64,000 nucleotides of DNA, from positions 96,668,113-96,732,112 of the forward strand of contig NC_080672.1 in the NCBI RefSeq assembly GCF_030247195.1. The letters are read 5' to 3'. This DNA is from Topomyia yanbarensis (lineage: Eukaryota; Arthropoda; Insecta; Diptera; Culicidae). Shown in pieces: positions 37,401 to 46,323 of this stretch (position 1 is the stretch's first letter; each line of letters begins with the position of its first letter). Position numbers and translations under genes: made by a program. The notes beneath the pieces were generated by a model. That model worked only from the letters and a program-made list of their open reading frames with translations. It had not been told where the DNA came from and ran no database searches.

Positions 37401-40315
37401 GGCATAGTTGTTTATAAAATTAGCACATTGAACGTAAGAACCAATGTTGAAGAGACTTGACTAAGACTTTATGGGGAGACTTGACCAATTGACAATAAGC
37501 TGAAGAAAGATACAAAATTCCTAATATTTACTATTCCGTGGTACCTACTGTTAATGTTAATCACGCCACAAAAAAAATCTCACCTTAAACACCAGACTAT
37601 ATCTTCATAGTACTAGTCAACAAAGTTATATACCTGATTTCGTCACGTGTGAACATGCATTGTAATCAGTACAGTTAATCCGAAAAAGGAAATGCAATAA
37701 AAAAAACAAAATTCATGAAATACAATCCTTTTATATTTTTTACTGGTACTAAGGACCTCGAAAATATGGGAAAAAATGATTATAGCGTGTTTCATGCCAT
37801 TATTTTTTGTTCTGATATTTCAAAATTCTCTTGGTCAAGTCTCCCCACGCCTTAATCAAGTCCCCTCGCGGTGGGGAGACTTGACCAGAAAAAACGACCA
37901 CAGAAAAACTTTTGTAACTTTTGAAAAAGTAAATTAACAATTCTACAAAAAATCATGAACAGGCACAATACTTTTGCACATTACATTTCAACAAATTCTA
38001 AAGGATTGAATTTTTTTAGAGGTTTACATAGCTTTAATTGAAAAGGAGTTTGATCATAACAATCATCGAAGGCGGAAGTGCATTTTTTCACTGCTGTCAA
38101 TTTTTGTTCAGAAGAAATTTCTACTCTCGATAATGAAATATACGAATGGATTTCCGTAAGATGGATGCCGATAGTGCTGTAGATTGTAATAGGCAACTTA
38201 GGACATAGAAGTCCTGTATGGATTGTTGTCGAAGGTGAGTGGTCTGTTGGTTTGTATTTTTATGCGTTTTTTTGTTTATATTACTACTAATTAACCAATT
38301 TCGCCAATTTCTCTATTGTTTCAGAGAGCGAGTAAGGGCGGTATAACCCCGGCTCATAAGCCAGGGCAGGGCTAAATACTTCTGTCCCATCCCAGGAACC
38401 TAGGACCAAAGAAGTGACATTAACCCTCTTTGCAAAGATCATCGATTTATCAAACCCCCATCAAATTGAAACGGTACGGTTGTCCACGTTTCTTCCTTAC
38501 TCAAGGTTCAAAATAATCCGTTGATTAAATTATTCATTGAATGAATAATTTGATTATCGTATAATTTTCAATCATCTTTATTTTGTACGCTGCACAGTTG
38601 GCCTAGCCGCTTTAATGCTTGTGTCATATTCAATATGTGCCACAAACATTAATAATGACAAGAAAAATTGTGGACTGCAATTTTCCAGGTATTGGCTGTG
38701 TATGTGTAGACTAGACTAGGTTTACATAGCTTTAACTGAAAACCTGGTCATGTCTCCCCATGTTCCCTTAATACAATTGCGTGTCCGAAGTTTTGGTTCT
38801 CCAACTCTAGATGAACCACATCTCGTACCACGTACAGGCAGCTGAAACTTAAGAATATGCTATTGTTCCTAACCAGGGGTGGTAAAGAATTATAGTTTGC
38901 TGGAAAATTCTGAGAACCAAGTCGATTATAGAGAAAATACAAATGTAACAGTATTTTTGCAGCACCGACGTCCTATTTTTGGAATTTCTGGCGACAAATG
39001 GTTACAAAGCAAATTATGACATCGAAAAAGCAACGGTGAAATCTAAACCTAAATCAGTTTAGGCCGAATTTGAATGACAATATCTCTTCGGGGTGTTGTC
39101 GTTCTGTTACCTCAATATCCCCTCGGGGATGTTGATATATCCGCTCATCGAGAAGTGTCTTTTATTCTGATTCTCTAACTTTTCCACTTCCCCAATCCTT
39201 CCCATCATGAAAATGATGAAGACAAATCACGGCAAGGCCCAAATCTCCGACCAACATGGGAAACGTGCCATTTGAGCCAGTCGCTACTGATTCGTAATAA
39301 TACATATGTTCCTATGATGCTTGGTAAACATTAAGGTAATTTATTTGAATCAGAAATACACAATATGATTCTACCAGCCTTATTTTACAACCTCAGTGAC
39401 TGTTTTAAAAATGCATTCAGATCATCTTAAACTTTTGAATTAAACTCGCAATATTTGAGGTTGAACTACAACGTAAAAGTAAGCTAACATTGGTAGATTC
39501 GTACCTCTTGTAACGAGAGTAAACACAACATTTGAAAGCCAGTAATCTGTCAAACAATGCGGTAATCATCACACTACACAATAAAACAAGGCATAATTAT
39601 GATTACTTATTTTGGGTTTTTTGATTTTTTTATCAAGTTTTGATTCAAGTTATTCCTCTGTGCGCTGACCAGATCGTGGAGAGTTGACTCAAAGGTTTTA
39701 ACTTATGCCATTACCACTTTGTCTGTTAGAAATGAACAGCTGCCCTACGTCATCGGTTAAAGTCCACGATGAACCAGTTTCACGCGCCACAGTCGCAGCT
39801 GATCAGCTGTTTCCTATACTAAACACTACCCCGTCTCCGGTCGCCCACCTTCATATGTTATCGCTTTTCACATCTGATTGTGCCTACTGCAAATCAACGG
39901 ACGCCGTAAGATGTAAGAAGAGAGGCAAGGCGATATGTCTCGTTTCACTAGTCACTATATATTTACAATCAGATTGACTGGCAGTTTCTATACAGTTTAC
40001 TATTCGCCAAAACGAACTTTGTACCCGTAATAATAAACTATCGAAGCGCGGGTGAAATGAGTGTATTGCCTATACGAATGGTTTGCACAATACATATGGA
40101 CACCACTTCAAAGTCCAAAATGAAGAATGCGCCATTTCAATAATAATAATAGATTGAATTACGATCTAGATTAGTGCACTCACCTGAAGTCGAACTTTGG
40201 CAGTATCAAGCGGGAAAGTAACGAAATCGGCCCAACACGCGGCCGTTCCGGCTGTGAGCAGCTTGACGGGCACCGACGCCGTCAGTTCTTGGCGTTGCGG
40301 AAATTGACGATTCAT
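19455..40315 (-). CDS. UCP2: UCP2/3-like mitochondrial uncoupling protein (three exons)
   Basis: This is a mitochondrial carrier (SLC25) of the inner membrane, of the uncoupling protein branch that carries anions or protons. Coding exons are 40184-40315, 20119-20410 and 19455-20056 (132, 292 and 602 nt), joining in frame to 341 residues. All splice sites are GT-AG. The three carrier signatures are [10 protein letters not shown] (about residue 35), [10 protein letters not shown] and [10 protein letters not shown], closely matching vertebrate UCP1-3 rather than fly Ucp4 as I recall them. The loop after the first helix is longer than in vertebrate UCPs (serine- and threonine-rich, about residues 50-75), which explains much of the extra length. 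Intron 1 is about 19.8 kb and packed with transposons; intron 2 is 62 nt. Orthology to UCP2/3 rather than another SLC25 branch is likely but from motif memory. Confidence 0.93.
20791..21000. mobile_element. 210-bp palindromic MITE, copy 1
   Basis: The ends tctggttgcagttgaaaact and its near complement at 20980-21000 mark a full-length inverted repeat with inner arms around gtagtgcgctg / cagcgcactac. A second copy lies inverted at 45689-45898. The open frame 20717-21037 merely runs through it. It is in UCP intron 1. Confidence 0.82.
21013..21639. mobile_element. hAT-type non-autonomous element, 627 bp
   Basis: Inverted ends CAGGGTTACCAAAA / TTTTGGCAACCCTG are flanked by a perfect 8-bp duplication GCTGTGAG at 21005-21012 and 21640-21647. 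Ends starting CAGGGTTGCCA with 8-bp duplications fit hAT. Interior repeats include aatctgtattt and acagat phrases. No transposase. Confidence 0.85.
21808..21925. mobile_element. Left-end fragment of the GGGGGTCCTCTACT MITE
   Basis: The sequence gggggtcatctactcgcgag and the following acatgttttgac...ttttgaagac match the left part of the complete element at 42469-42752. No right end is found nearby. Confidence 0.5.
22070..22203. mobile_element. Short element with CGAGAGGGATTT ends
   Basis: A perfect 12-bp inverted repeat (cgagagggattt / aaatccctctcg) bounds 134 bp of AT-rich sequence with an internal ggcctaataggcc palindrome. No target duplication seen. The right end abuts a second possible inverted repeat (ctcgagcaggcattg at 22200, caatgcctgctctcgag at 22685), which may be another insertion. 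Confidence 0.45.
22957..23772. mobile_element. piggyBac-type MITE (TTAA duplication)
   Basis: The ends CCCTAGAATGTTGCAC / GTGCAACATTCTAGGG are exact inverted repeats of 16 bp, flanked by TTAA at 22953-22956 and 23773-23776. A TTAA target and CCCTAGAA ends are hallmarks of the piggyBac superfamily. A subterminal palindromic phrase ggggtacatttgtacccc occurs at about 22973 (variant), 23149 and 23709. No transposase frame, so it is non-autonomous. It lies in UCP intron 1. Confidence 0.9.
24480..26692 (-). mobile_element. I/Jockey-superfamily LINE, 5'-truncated, interrupted
   Basis: Minus-strand pieces of a reverse transcriptase run from about 26692 to 24480. They include [16 protein letters not shown] (RT start), [50 protein letters not shown] (FADD catalytic motif, near 26070) and [14 protein letters not shown] (thumb). 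The C-terminal part is split by the foldback at 24608-25501: the residues before it ([10 protein letters not shown]) continue on the far side as [12 protein letters not shown]. Several stops and frame changes make it a pseudogene. A second relic of the same family is at 58223-59428. Confidence 0.85.
24608..25501. mobile_element. 894-bp foldback element inserted in the LINE
   Basis: The ends TTAGAGTGGGACA / TGTCCCACCCTAA bound a long inverted repeat in which nearly the whole left half pairs with the right half. The two halves are about 400 bp each; shared phrases include aagtttacatgggat, gcgcccatagttt and cgaaacgat. A perfect 6-bp duplication TGCACA (24602-24607, 25502-25507) marks the insertion. 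Removing the element restores continuity of the LINE reading frame. It lies in UCP intron 1. Confidence 0.85.
26693..27490 (+). pseudogene. pogo/Tigger-type (Tc1-mariner) transposase relic
   Basis: A decayed DDE transposase is readable across frames: [12 protein letters not shown] at about 26712 (with the first catalytic D region), then [29 protein letters not shown] and [22 protein letters not shown] near 26942-27003. The C-terminal part [22 protein letters not shown] (near 27107-27172) is typical of pogo and jerky-type transposases. A stop interrupts the frame around 26910 and another separates the open pieces at 27174; the second piece at 27171-27488 continues TDRPESEN. The N-terminal DNA-binding part is absent. 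Dead copy. Confidence 0.8.
27900..29567 (+). mobile_element. Jockey-type LINE relic
   Basis: Plus-strand pieces of a Jockey-clade RT are readable: [19 protein letters not shown] (near 28010-28065), [44 protein letters not shown] motif A, then after a small MITE a [18 protein letters not shown] motif B and [10 protein letters not shown], where the normal DD reads ND. The C-terminal [21 protein letters not shown] is at 29120-29190. Frame changes and stops make it inactive. The BEL element is inserted directly downstream at 29573. Confidence 0.8.
28403..28499. mobile_element. 97-bp MITE, copy 1 (CCCTAGTAACAATTG ends)
   Basis: The inverted ends ccctagtaacaattgg / cgattgttacttggg are matched by a second copy at 62180-62273. 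It splits the Jockey-type RT between motifs A and B. Confidence 0.75.
29573..30126 (-). repeat. BEL/Pao 3' LTR
   Basis: This 554-bp direct repeat is a partner of 36751-37304, with terminal TGTTG/CAACA. On the minus strand it has two AATAAA hexamers (plus-strand tttatt near 29838 and 29866) that could serve as polyadenylation signals. An open frame of 70 codons inside the LTR is not meaningful. Confidence 0.95.
30248..32560 (-). pseudogene. BEL/Pao pol: RNase H and integrase part
   Basis: This frame is the downstream part of the BEL/Pao polyprotein. After the frameshift region it begins with the connection segment (about from [17 protein letters not shown]). The RNase H core follows ([27 protein letters not shown]). 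Next come the integrase zinc-binding region (H and C residues around [12 protein letters not shown] and CHRCFRC) and the catalytic integrase core ([29 protein letters not shown]). A C-terminal segment typical of BEL elements ([21 protein letters not shown]) precedes the stop. It is intact as an open frame but is out of frame with the upstream gag-RT frame, so this copy is probably not autonomous unless the shift is programmed or a sequencing error. Confidence 0.9.
32290..35601 (-). CDS. BEL/Pao gag-protease-reverse transcriptase frame
   Basis: This is an 1103-codon open frame. An N-terminal coiled coil-rich gag covers about residues 15-120, and the rest of gag extends to about 350. Zinc-knuckle-like cysteine/histidine clusters lie at about 355-415 ([27 protein letters not shown]). 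An aspartic protease motif LLDNGSQAN sits near residue 500 (a Gag-Pol protease with D-N-G in place of D-S/T-G). The reverse transcriptase catalytic box YVDD lies at about residue 921 (32830-32841). The coding match to BEL/Pao stops near 32460, after which the frame continues with unrelated residues to a stop. The real protein continuation is in the frame of 30248-32560, offset by a small deletion around 32455-32480. Confidence 0.9.
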   Translation of the reverse strand: MVSGGFICVPELVLVVGMAERLIKEKIKKRERMFASLKRHAQFLDAYDSETQSGQVQSRLDKLEKKWEEFEEVQEEIDGLDEKDEYEEENNRVYARFENLYFDLRAALLSQIAPSIQFAPNFDTSVARNHSSIGFHSGVRLPQISLPDFDGDYRGWLSFKSTYESLIHESAEINDVQKFHYLKSALKGEAAKLIESLTITGGNYGIAWATITKRYSNEYLLKKRHLQALMEYPKIDKESAAAIHGLVDEFEQRLKILKQLGENTDSWGALIVHWMCSKLDGQTLQLWEDHAASVDVPTFAVLVAFLEKRTRVLDAVSSNAIECSNALQKSTFKRPKLAVHAVTGNERVGAACPCCGDSHYMARCAKFLSLNLKEKLEFVNSKRLCSNCFRVGHWVRECNSNFNCRTCGKKHHSLIHPGFPPSNGGSSSNTSGGQSSRKSDAQTASANVATSGAEANENEILEDEAVGSYSVGTKRSTSNVFLSTVVLAVRDQHGEKQLARALLDNGSQANIMSERLCQMLKLKRRSVNVPICGVGQSESRAKHAVSTIISSRVTEFSVGVDFLVLQRVTSELPSASVAVSHWKIPDNLRMADPEFNTSSRIDLLIGAEHFYRFLYEREMKRISLGPGLPILVDTVFGWVVSGKCVNSSNQSVNCYMATASENLEDILERFWKVESSEDQPPWSKEQQDCEAHFVKTHGRLQDGRYIVRLPKHIHFDRMVGESKTMALERFSKLEKRLERNPEMKNQYHAFVKEYVDLGHMKLLKEEELNADMDKAGSLKGYYLPHHAVVKESSTTTKVRVVFDGSARTDSGFALNDALLKGPTIQDELVSLLLRFRKHEVALVGDVEKMYRQVLLHRDDIPFQRIFWRFSTNEPIETYELLTVTYGLTPSSFLAIRTLHQLAADEGASFPLASAALVHDFYVDDFIGGASSIPKAIQLRKELADLMSKGGFVLRKWCSNRPEVLAGIPADQLGTNLSITFELNPDEEVKTLGITWDPSTDHLRFVYDIAENSDIWTRRRMLSAIAKLFDPLGLISPVVVSAKIIMQAAKHKLDGMLLCRPPWRRNGEISTASCPDYQSYESVGLHSFPVGSTFSFIVSLTPPS
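35640..36470 (-). repeat. Four diverged leader repeats in the BEL element
   Basis: The leader between the primer site and gag contains four related units. Their most conserved cores lie at about 35650-35700, 35860-35905, 36142-36190 and 36419-36465, spaced about 210, 284 and 276 bp. Each core on the minus strand reads roughly aaggcct...CAGGTGAGT. The CAGGTGAGT consensus splice donor is at 35660-35668, 35870-35878, 36154-36162 and 36430-36438. Units also share weaker similarity upstream (agtagcaccg-aaa). Such repeats are not a standard part of BEL elements that I know of. Confidence 0.8.
36751..37304 (-). repeat. BEL/Pao 5' LTR
   Basis: This is the partner of 29573-30126, with the same length and about four substitutions by eye (for example near 36930, 37063, 37082 and 37273). 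It is followed on the element strand by the primer-binding site. Confidence 0.95.
37473..37848. mobile_element. MITE with GGGGAGACTTGACC ends, copy 1
   Basis: Perfect inverted ends ggggagacttgaccaa / ttggtcaagtctcccc bound 376 bp of AT-rich sequence. It is related to 37871-38761 and 46324-46637. Confidence 0.7.
37871..38761. mobile_element. MITE with GGGGAGACTTGACC ends, copy 2, with insertion
   Basis: The left end gtggggagacttgaccag and the right end ctggtcatgtctcccca are inverted. The left 170 bp matches copy 46324-46637 in reverse. A 673-bp insertion (38045-38717) splits the right end and is flanked by 25-nt direct repeats (38020-38044 and 38718-38742, 24 of 25 identical), as expected of a retroposed sequence. 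Confidence 0.7.
38045..38717. mobile_element. Retroposed insertion of unknown origin with 25-nt target duplication
   Basis: The long, near-perfect direct repeats on both sides suggest LINE-type target-primed integration. The interior includes a GC-richer segment at about 38325-38420 (ataaccccggctcataagcc). I found no open frame of known type and no clear poly(A) tail. It could be a SINE, a truncated LINE or a gene retrocopy. Confidence 0.5.
38762..40183. other. UCP intron 1, proximal part, nothing firmly recognised
   Basis: Sequence from the MITE to UCP exon 1. An open frame at 39705-39977 has no known domain. At about 39085-39150 repeated cttcggggtgttg / cctcggggatgttg phrases form a weak hairpin. 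Otherwise nothing recognisable. Confidence 0.4.
40184..40315 (-). CDS. UCP2: UCP2/3-like, coding exon 1
   Basis: This exon encodes 44 residues beginning [20 protein letters not shown] and ending in the first carrier signature [10 protein letters not shown]. The donor is CAG|GTGAGT. It ends in phase 0 and joins exon 2, which starts IQGEQPVRT, as in other UCPs (VRLQIQGE). Whether there is an untranslated exon further upstream cannot be told here. Confidence 0.92.
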
Positions 40316-40450
40316 GGTGACTGGTTTGCTGTCTGATGTACTCACAAAGCAGTGTATGAGTGATTTTTCGCTGCTTCAAACAGTTGACCGTACCGGCGGT
40401 TAATATATTGCAATTGGGAAATAAATATAAATATAGTTCACTTCACTTGT
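40316..40450 (-). promoter_or_regulatory. Possible UCP proximal promoter
   Basis: On the minus strand, AT-rich TATA-like sequence (ctatatttatatt, near 40420-40436) lies about 110 nt upstream of the ATG. An arthropod initiator-like TCAGAC sits about 20 nt upstream of the ATG. The evidence is weak, and an upstream untranslated exon is an alternative. Confidence 0.25.
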
Positions 40451-40746
40451 ACAGGACAGGACACAACACTATATCGATGAAACACTGAATAGTAACTGCC
40501 AGGCTGAAACGATTGTCCCAGGCTCTTTGGTCCGAACAATGATCGTTGTAACAGTGTGGGAAGAGGCAGGGCACGATAAATGACCGATCGGTGGACTTCT
40601 GTGAAAGGGATAGAGAGACGGAAAATCACTCATAAGTGGAACGGAATACTTGCAAGTACAGGTTACTGGTTTAGATTGTAAAAACTGAGCAGGTGGCAGT
40701 TTCCATCTGTATTTTTTCAAAATAAACGAATAACATCTATTACAAT

Positions 40747-40881
40747 GACATTTTCGTTTTTACCTGGTGCTACGCCGGTGTAGTGTAAAAAAAGAGATAG
40801 GTAGACGTACTACACCCAAGTTTGAATGAGTGTAACGTACCAATTACACCGGTATAGTGCACAGTCAAAAACGAAAATGCC
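40747..40881. mobile_element. 135-bp palindromic MITE
   Basis: Inverted ends gacattttcgtttttac / gtcaaaaacgaaaatgcc continue inward as gccggtgtagtg / ataccggtgtaat. It lies just upstream of UCP exon 1. Confidence 0.65.
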
Positions 40882-42468
40882 ATAATCGTATGCTTGCCAA
40901 TTTTGTATATTTAGAAATATAATATTCAAAATGTATTGGACAGGCTGTTGCGAAAGCATTAAATTCACAGTTCAAGATTAGTAATAACACCGCTTCCCTG
41001 AGTCATACCATTTTAATGAAAATGTTTATTTTCAACGCTTAAAATTTTAGAATATTTATCTGAGCAAACATTTCTAATATTGCAATAATAATATTCCATA
41101 AAGAGTTGTAAGTTAATCAAATCGAATATCTACTTACTTGCCTGTCGTGCGTTCCAAAATGGAAAAGAAATAATTTGCGTACTGTCAAGAACCAATTCCT
41201 AGTAAATTAATGTAGATACTGTCAACGCAAATTTGCACAGCCAGCTTAGTTACAGATACATATGATAAAGAAAACTTGCCTACATAAATCATGGACAATT
41301 TTTAAACGCTTGGAGGATGTACCGAATATAAAAGAATTTTCATCGATTCCTAGCAATTTGTCATATCTCGTTAGAATTTCGTTATTGGTAGTACAATACC
41401 TTCATGCAGATCTTTAAATTGAAACTGTTATTGTTTTCTAAGCAACTTTACTCGCTGACCAACTTAGACAGCTTTTTCAGCTTCCTATAATAACACCAAA
41501 TTACGCACATGCACTTTTCCTGTTTGGCTCGGCAATTACCGGCATGACTTGTCGTATCGTATTGTGATCTTATACGTAAAGTATACAAATCACATTATAA
41601 TAAGAAAAAATCAAATAGTTCAATAACGTTAAACAGTTACACCAGTCTCAACTGTATATAACCGTTAGTAGATTCAGGAACAAATGGTCCGGTAAATAAC
41701 CTTGCTATCACTCCATATACCCATATTATCATAAGCGCAATGCGAGAGCTACCCAACTCCTCATGCGCATATCCTGTCTCGTTGGATGTCACACCATGTG
41801 TCTGTACAACCTATATAAAGTTTAATTCGCAACAAATTGTATGTTTCCAATACATAGGCATATGAGGCTCAACCAACGCAACTGATGTATCTAACAGTAT
41901 GCTCGGATCTTTTCAACAACAAAAACGACCTTGTCAACTATAACAGCAGATTGACCGGTTTTATTGGTAAAGATTAGCATTTACCCTACTGGGTATTGAT
42001 TGTTTTGGTCTGAAATCGGTCAACGGGTTGTTGAAATTCGCCAACAGCTTTTTTCTGCTTAGTCATGCGTCGGATGATACGCAAATAGTTTGAAACAACA
42101 AAAAACTTCACGCTTTTCAGGGCTTGTCTCTTGACGTAGGTGATATAAAAATCACGACTCATCAAACTAGCAACAACGATTTTGCGTGAGTTTGCTATTT
42201 ATGTAAATCTTTACCATATAAATATTGCTCGTATTACCGACGCTTAGCTACTACACAAATATTAAACAAATATTTTCGGTAATATTTTTCTAAGAAATGA
42301 ACAACAAATAAACAAACAAAACATTTTGTTGAAGAAAATAACGAAACTAAAATAAACACATTTGTTTCATTCGCAGTTTCGCACTATAATGAATATAGAA
42401 TGCACGTGAAAATCGGGGCCTCATCTGGTGTCGCATGCCTATCTAGACAGAAGCATCTTCTGCATTAA
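40882..42468. other. AT-rich stretch, no gene seen
   Basis: No long open frame and no clear repeat ends. A ctatataaag box near 41810 looks like a TATA element but has no open frame following it. Confidence 0.5.
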
Positions 42469-42752
42469 GGGGGTCCTCTACTCTCGAGGCCTGAAATTGA
42501 GCTGTTTACGGGAATAAATTGCAACGTATCATCTGGATAGATTTTGAATTTCTATTTTTAATTACATGTTTTGACATTTATATTTTAATTTTGAAGACTT
42601 GAACATTAGAACGTCACTGATTACTACATTTTATAGTGTCGTAAAATAGCAATAAAAATTAAAAATGTGAATTCAAAATCCCTTCAGCAGATACTTTGTA
42701 ATGTATTCCCCAAGAATAGCTCAATTTCCGACCTCGAGAGTAGTGGACCACA
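42469..42752. mobile_element. MITE with GGGGGTCCTCTACTCTCGAGG ends
   Basis: The left end gggggtcctctactctcgag pairs with ctcgagagtagtggaccac at the right, and gaaattgagct / agctcaatttc follows inward. A truncated relative is at 21808-21925. Confidence 0.7.
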
Positions 42753-43254
42753 CACAGAAAAAAAAGGGTAAATATAAGAGTTTTTCACTCTTAGCAAAAA
42801 ACAACCAACGCATGCTCTTAGTTTGAAAATAAGATTTTATTTTGATTACTATTGTTCATTAGCTTAAAAGGAAAACTTTTATTCTAATTATTATTCTTGA
42901 ATAATTCAAAAGTTTTACTTTCAACCTAGTAGTAGGCGTTGGTTTTTTTTTGCGGATCACTCTTACTTTTACCAATATTTTTTTCTGTGTGCACCTTAAC
43001 TGTGTCTTTTGCAGATGTCTCGTGTCATACTGCCTTGAAATTTTTTAGTTGTATATTTTATTTCCAACACCACCAAACGTTTACTTGTAGTCTATTCAGG
43101 ACAGTAGGACACACAGCACAGCGTTTCCGATTACACGTAGGGAGATTTGCCTGTTTTAAGATCATAAAAGGAAACATATAATTCGCCCATTTTCGCCATG
43201 TTTATATCATCTTTGTTCAATGCATTGGCTCAAATAGTAGGGCGACAATTGGGC

Positions 43255-45130
43255 CAGTGGCGTAGCCAGGGGGGGTTTTGGGGGTTAAAACCCCCCCAAA
43301 CCAAAATTAATTGGATTGAAAAAAAATTGATGCTGGCGAATTTAATTTAATATTCCACAAAATATTTTTGGAAAAATATTTTCTGATCACTACATTGAGA
43401 ACTGTGTTTAAAGCGTCATGAGAACTTTTGGAAAATTGTGGGAAGGGGATCTTGTAACTTATCTCTTAGCCAAAATCCAATAGTTGTCAAATTACTTCAA
43501 TGTAAAATAAAATAACTGTCTGAATTATTATGAGCTCATTTTTGGAAAGATTCTTCAAAATATGGATTAGAGACAATTTTTCGAAAGGGAATCTAAATTT
43601 GAATAGGTTGATTGCATATAAAACATAAGCTTATTTACCGAAAACTTGCATACATTTCAACATTTGCTGAAAATGTATTTTTTTTAGATTGTGTAGAGCT
43701 TAGACAACAATTCAAGTTGAAAGCTGATGCAATTTTGTCTCTAGCAGGTCAGGATCGGTTTTATGAGCATTGGATTTTTGTTGTATTATCAACTATATGA
43801 ATAGCCTCTTAGCAGGATGCAATGAATGGCGTACTAAAATTTTGTGTGCTACGTACTAGTACTGCAAGTTGTGAGGTTGACTAATGTAGAAAAGTAAAAT
43901 TAATGCTCGATAAATTTTTAACGGTCACTATCACATTCATTCGAAACTGCCAAATTTCGATGTTAAGTAACATTGAAGAATTTCAAAACGTAAAACTGTT
44001 CATCTGCTGATAGAATAATTTTGACGGTTAATCCTCCTAGAAGTAATTATAGACAAGAATTACTCTTCAACCAAATTTGGGTCGAGACTTAATGTTTCCA
44101 GCAAAGTTTTCGAAAGTGCCATTTCAAACAACTTTGTCAAAGACATAAATATCCCACATATTCAGAGTATCGAAATATAGTAGTAGAAAACCTTTACAAC
44201 AAGCTATTCTGAAATTACTGTATTTGATAAATCTCTTCTGCGGTAATTAAATAATAAATTCACATTGCGTTCAAGGTGCCTTTGAAGCTTACAAAAAAAT
44301 AAGGGAACTGGATTTAAAACAAATAATTCCCAGATATTAAAAGGACTCAAAAACACAAAGAGTGATTCCATTTTCAGGAGCTAGCATCAATTCGGCGCAA
44401 GCTTAGTCCGCCCACCAAGTTAGTGTCGGATTCTGATGAGATGAAGTCGAAACGCAAGTTTCAGTTCCATCCATCCATAATTTAGTTATAGGTTTTGTGT
44501 TCTCAACTCGCAATGATTGTTTCAAACAATTTTATCCGTAGCGCAGAAAAAAATAGTTTTCACCTAAATTTTTCTTCACTAAGAAGAAATATAGCAGGCC
44601 CAGTCCATTTAAATCCCTATATGTTGAATTCATGTAGCCTTCATATTTTCAACAAAATTGTTTGAAATGACATTATCAAAAACTTTGCTGAAGGCACCAT
44701 GTCTCTTAATATTTTTGAAAAATTAATTCACCATAATTACCTCTATGAGAGTTAATCACTAAAATTTCGATATCAAAGCAGGCGCTGTTTTATGTTGATA
44801 ACTTCCCGAAGTTGTCAAACCTTCAAAGTCAAGGATTATTATATTAGGTGATCTTGAACGTTGAAAATTTTTTAGATCACTTATCCCACTTTAAAAGATC
44901 GCAATTTTTGACTTCATTGACATATTATACAAGAAAATAATCTATAGAGGTTTGAAAACTGTTCCATGTTGATCCTTCTTGTTTGTAGACTGGAATGACA
45001 TCTGTTAGACTACTTATGTTTTTGAGTTTTCAATAATTTATCAAACTCATATTAAATTTAAGCATTTTTTCAAAAAATTTGCGATTTTCATCAAAACCCC
45101 CTCCAAACCAAATTTCTGGCTACGCCACTG
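43255..45130. mobile_element. Non-autonomous hAT-like element (CAGTGGCGTAGCCAG ends)
   Basis: The ends CAGTGGCGTAGCCAG / CTGGCTACGCCACTG are perfect inverted repeats over 15 bp. A G-rich / C-rich block follows each end (ggggggttttgggggttaaaacccccc at the left, accccctccaaacc at the right). Flanking 8-mers match at 6 of 8 positions. No transposase is left; open frames inside are short. A fragment of another MITE (see 59847-60081) is present at about 44395-44462. Confidence 0.75.
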
Positions 45131-45213
45131 TAGTTGGGGAACTCGATTAGAGTTTTTGTTGCGCTCAAACACGAATATTTCATCATTTCCATGCCATTTG
45201 TGTTATTATATTT

Positions 45214-45463
45214 GGTCGGTGCTAGGTCAGACCGGACTAAGTGACATTGTATTGATTTCGCAAAAAAAAAAACAAGTTAAAAGTTTGAATCGCAGCATCC
45301 TTTACGTTATAATTCAAAATTAATTTTTGCCATAATTCGTGCTGATTATAACATATTTCAAATCTGGCAAGAGTAGAAAGTTAAAGAATTTTTTTATCCA
45401 ATGCTATTATTATCACATTTTTTAAGATTTTGCAACTTAGTCCGGTCTGACTTAACACCGACC
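45214..45463. mobile_element. 250-bp MITE with GGTCGGTGCTAGGTCAGACC ends
   Basis: Inverted ends ggtcggtgctaggtcagacc and its near complement ending in caccgacc agree for about 28 bp and continue with ggactaagt / acttagtcc. The interior is AT-rich. No target duplication is clear beyond attt. Confidence 0.75.
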
Positions 45464-45688
45464 ATTTGTACTTAAGAGCGCAGCAAAGATGTTAATGTCA
45501 GTTTATATACATTTCACTGATTGTAGACCGAGCAATTAATAAAATAGTGAGGCACCCTCCATAATAGGGCCAAAATAGGCTCTTTACCCTTCTACAGACC
45601 CCAGTGTTTTGGTTTTCTAAAGAATTGTAAAGTGACACCTTAAGTGCTCGATCTGGTGGCGAATGGCTATGAAAATTATTATTATTAT

Positions 45689-45898
45689 TCTGGTTGCAGT
45701 TGAAAGCTGGAAAATTCATCCAGCGACAATCGGTTTTTCTCCTGTTTAGTGCTAATCCATGATGTCGGAAGTAGTGCGCTGGATAGCGCATCATTGTACG
45801 AAAACAGCGCACTACTTTCGACGTGATTCCATTGTTTAGAACCAGAGAAAATACAATTGTCGCTGGTTGGATTTTCCAGTTTTTCAACTGCAACCAGA
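45689..45898. mobile_element. 210-bp palindromic MITE, copy 2
   Basis: This is a reverse-complement copy of 20791-21000, the same length and near-identical, preceded by a short tta-type microsatellite (attattattatt). The open frame 45498-45920 on the minus strand runs through it and is not a gene. Confidence 0.82.
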
Positions 45899-46323
45899 AT
45901 ATTATCAATTTATATTTCATCTGACCGCTGTTTGACTGTGAAATAAAACTTGAAACTATATGATTGAGCGATTTCTAATCCGTGTGATGAAGCGGCAAGA
46001 CGATTCTTCACATCCATGCAGACCCTCGACAGTCGTGACGGTACGAGTCATCCCGTAGAAAACAGGACAAATATGCGATCATGGGCAGTGTGCACCTCGA
46101 AAATCAACGAAACTTCGGCCAGGATTTGGGCGGGATTCTGATCACGGAAAATTTTCCGCCAAAACCTTTCAAAACTGTCAAAATAAAACTAGATTATAAA
46201 TCATATTAAAAACAATTTTCTGTGGGAAATAATTAATGTTGAAGTGTTTCCGGCAGGATTTTGTGTGTGGAGAATATTAAAAATCCGCGACGTTTTGCGC
46301 GGTTGAGTTTACAAAATGCTACT

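Noticed and set aside
41808..41820. TATA-like ctatataaag box
   Set aside because: No open frame or initiator follows in a sensible position, and such words are common in AT-rich DNA.
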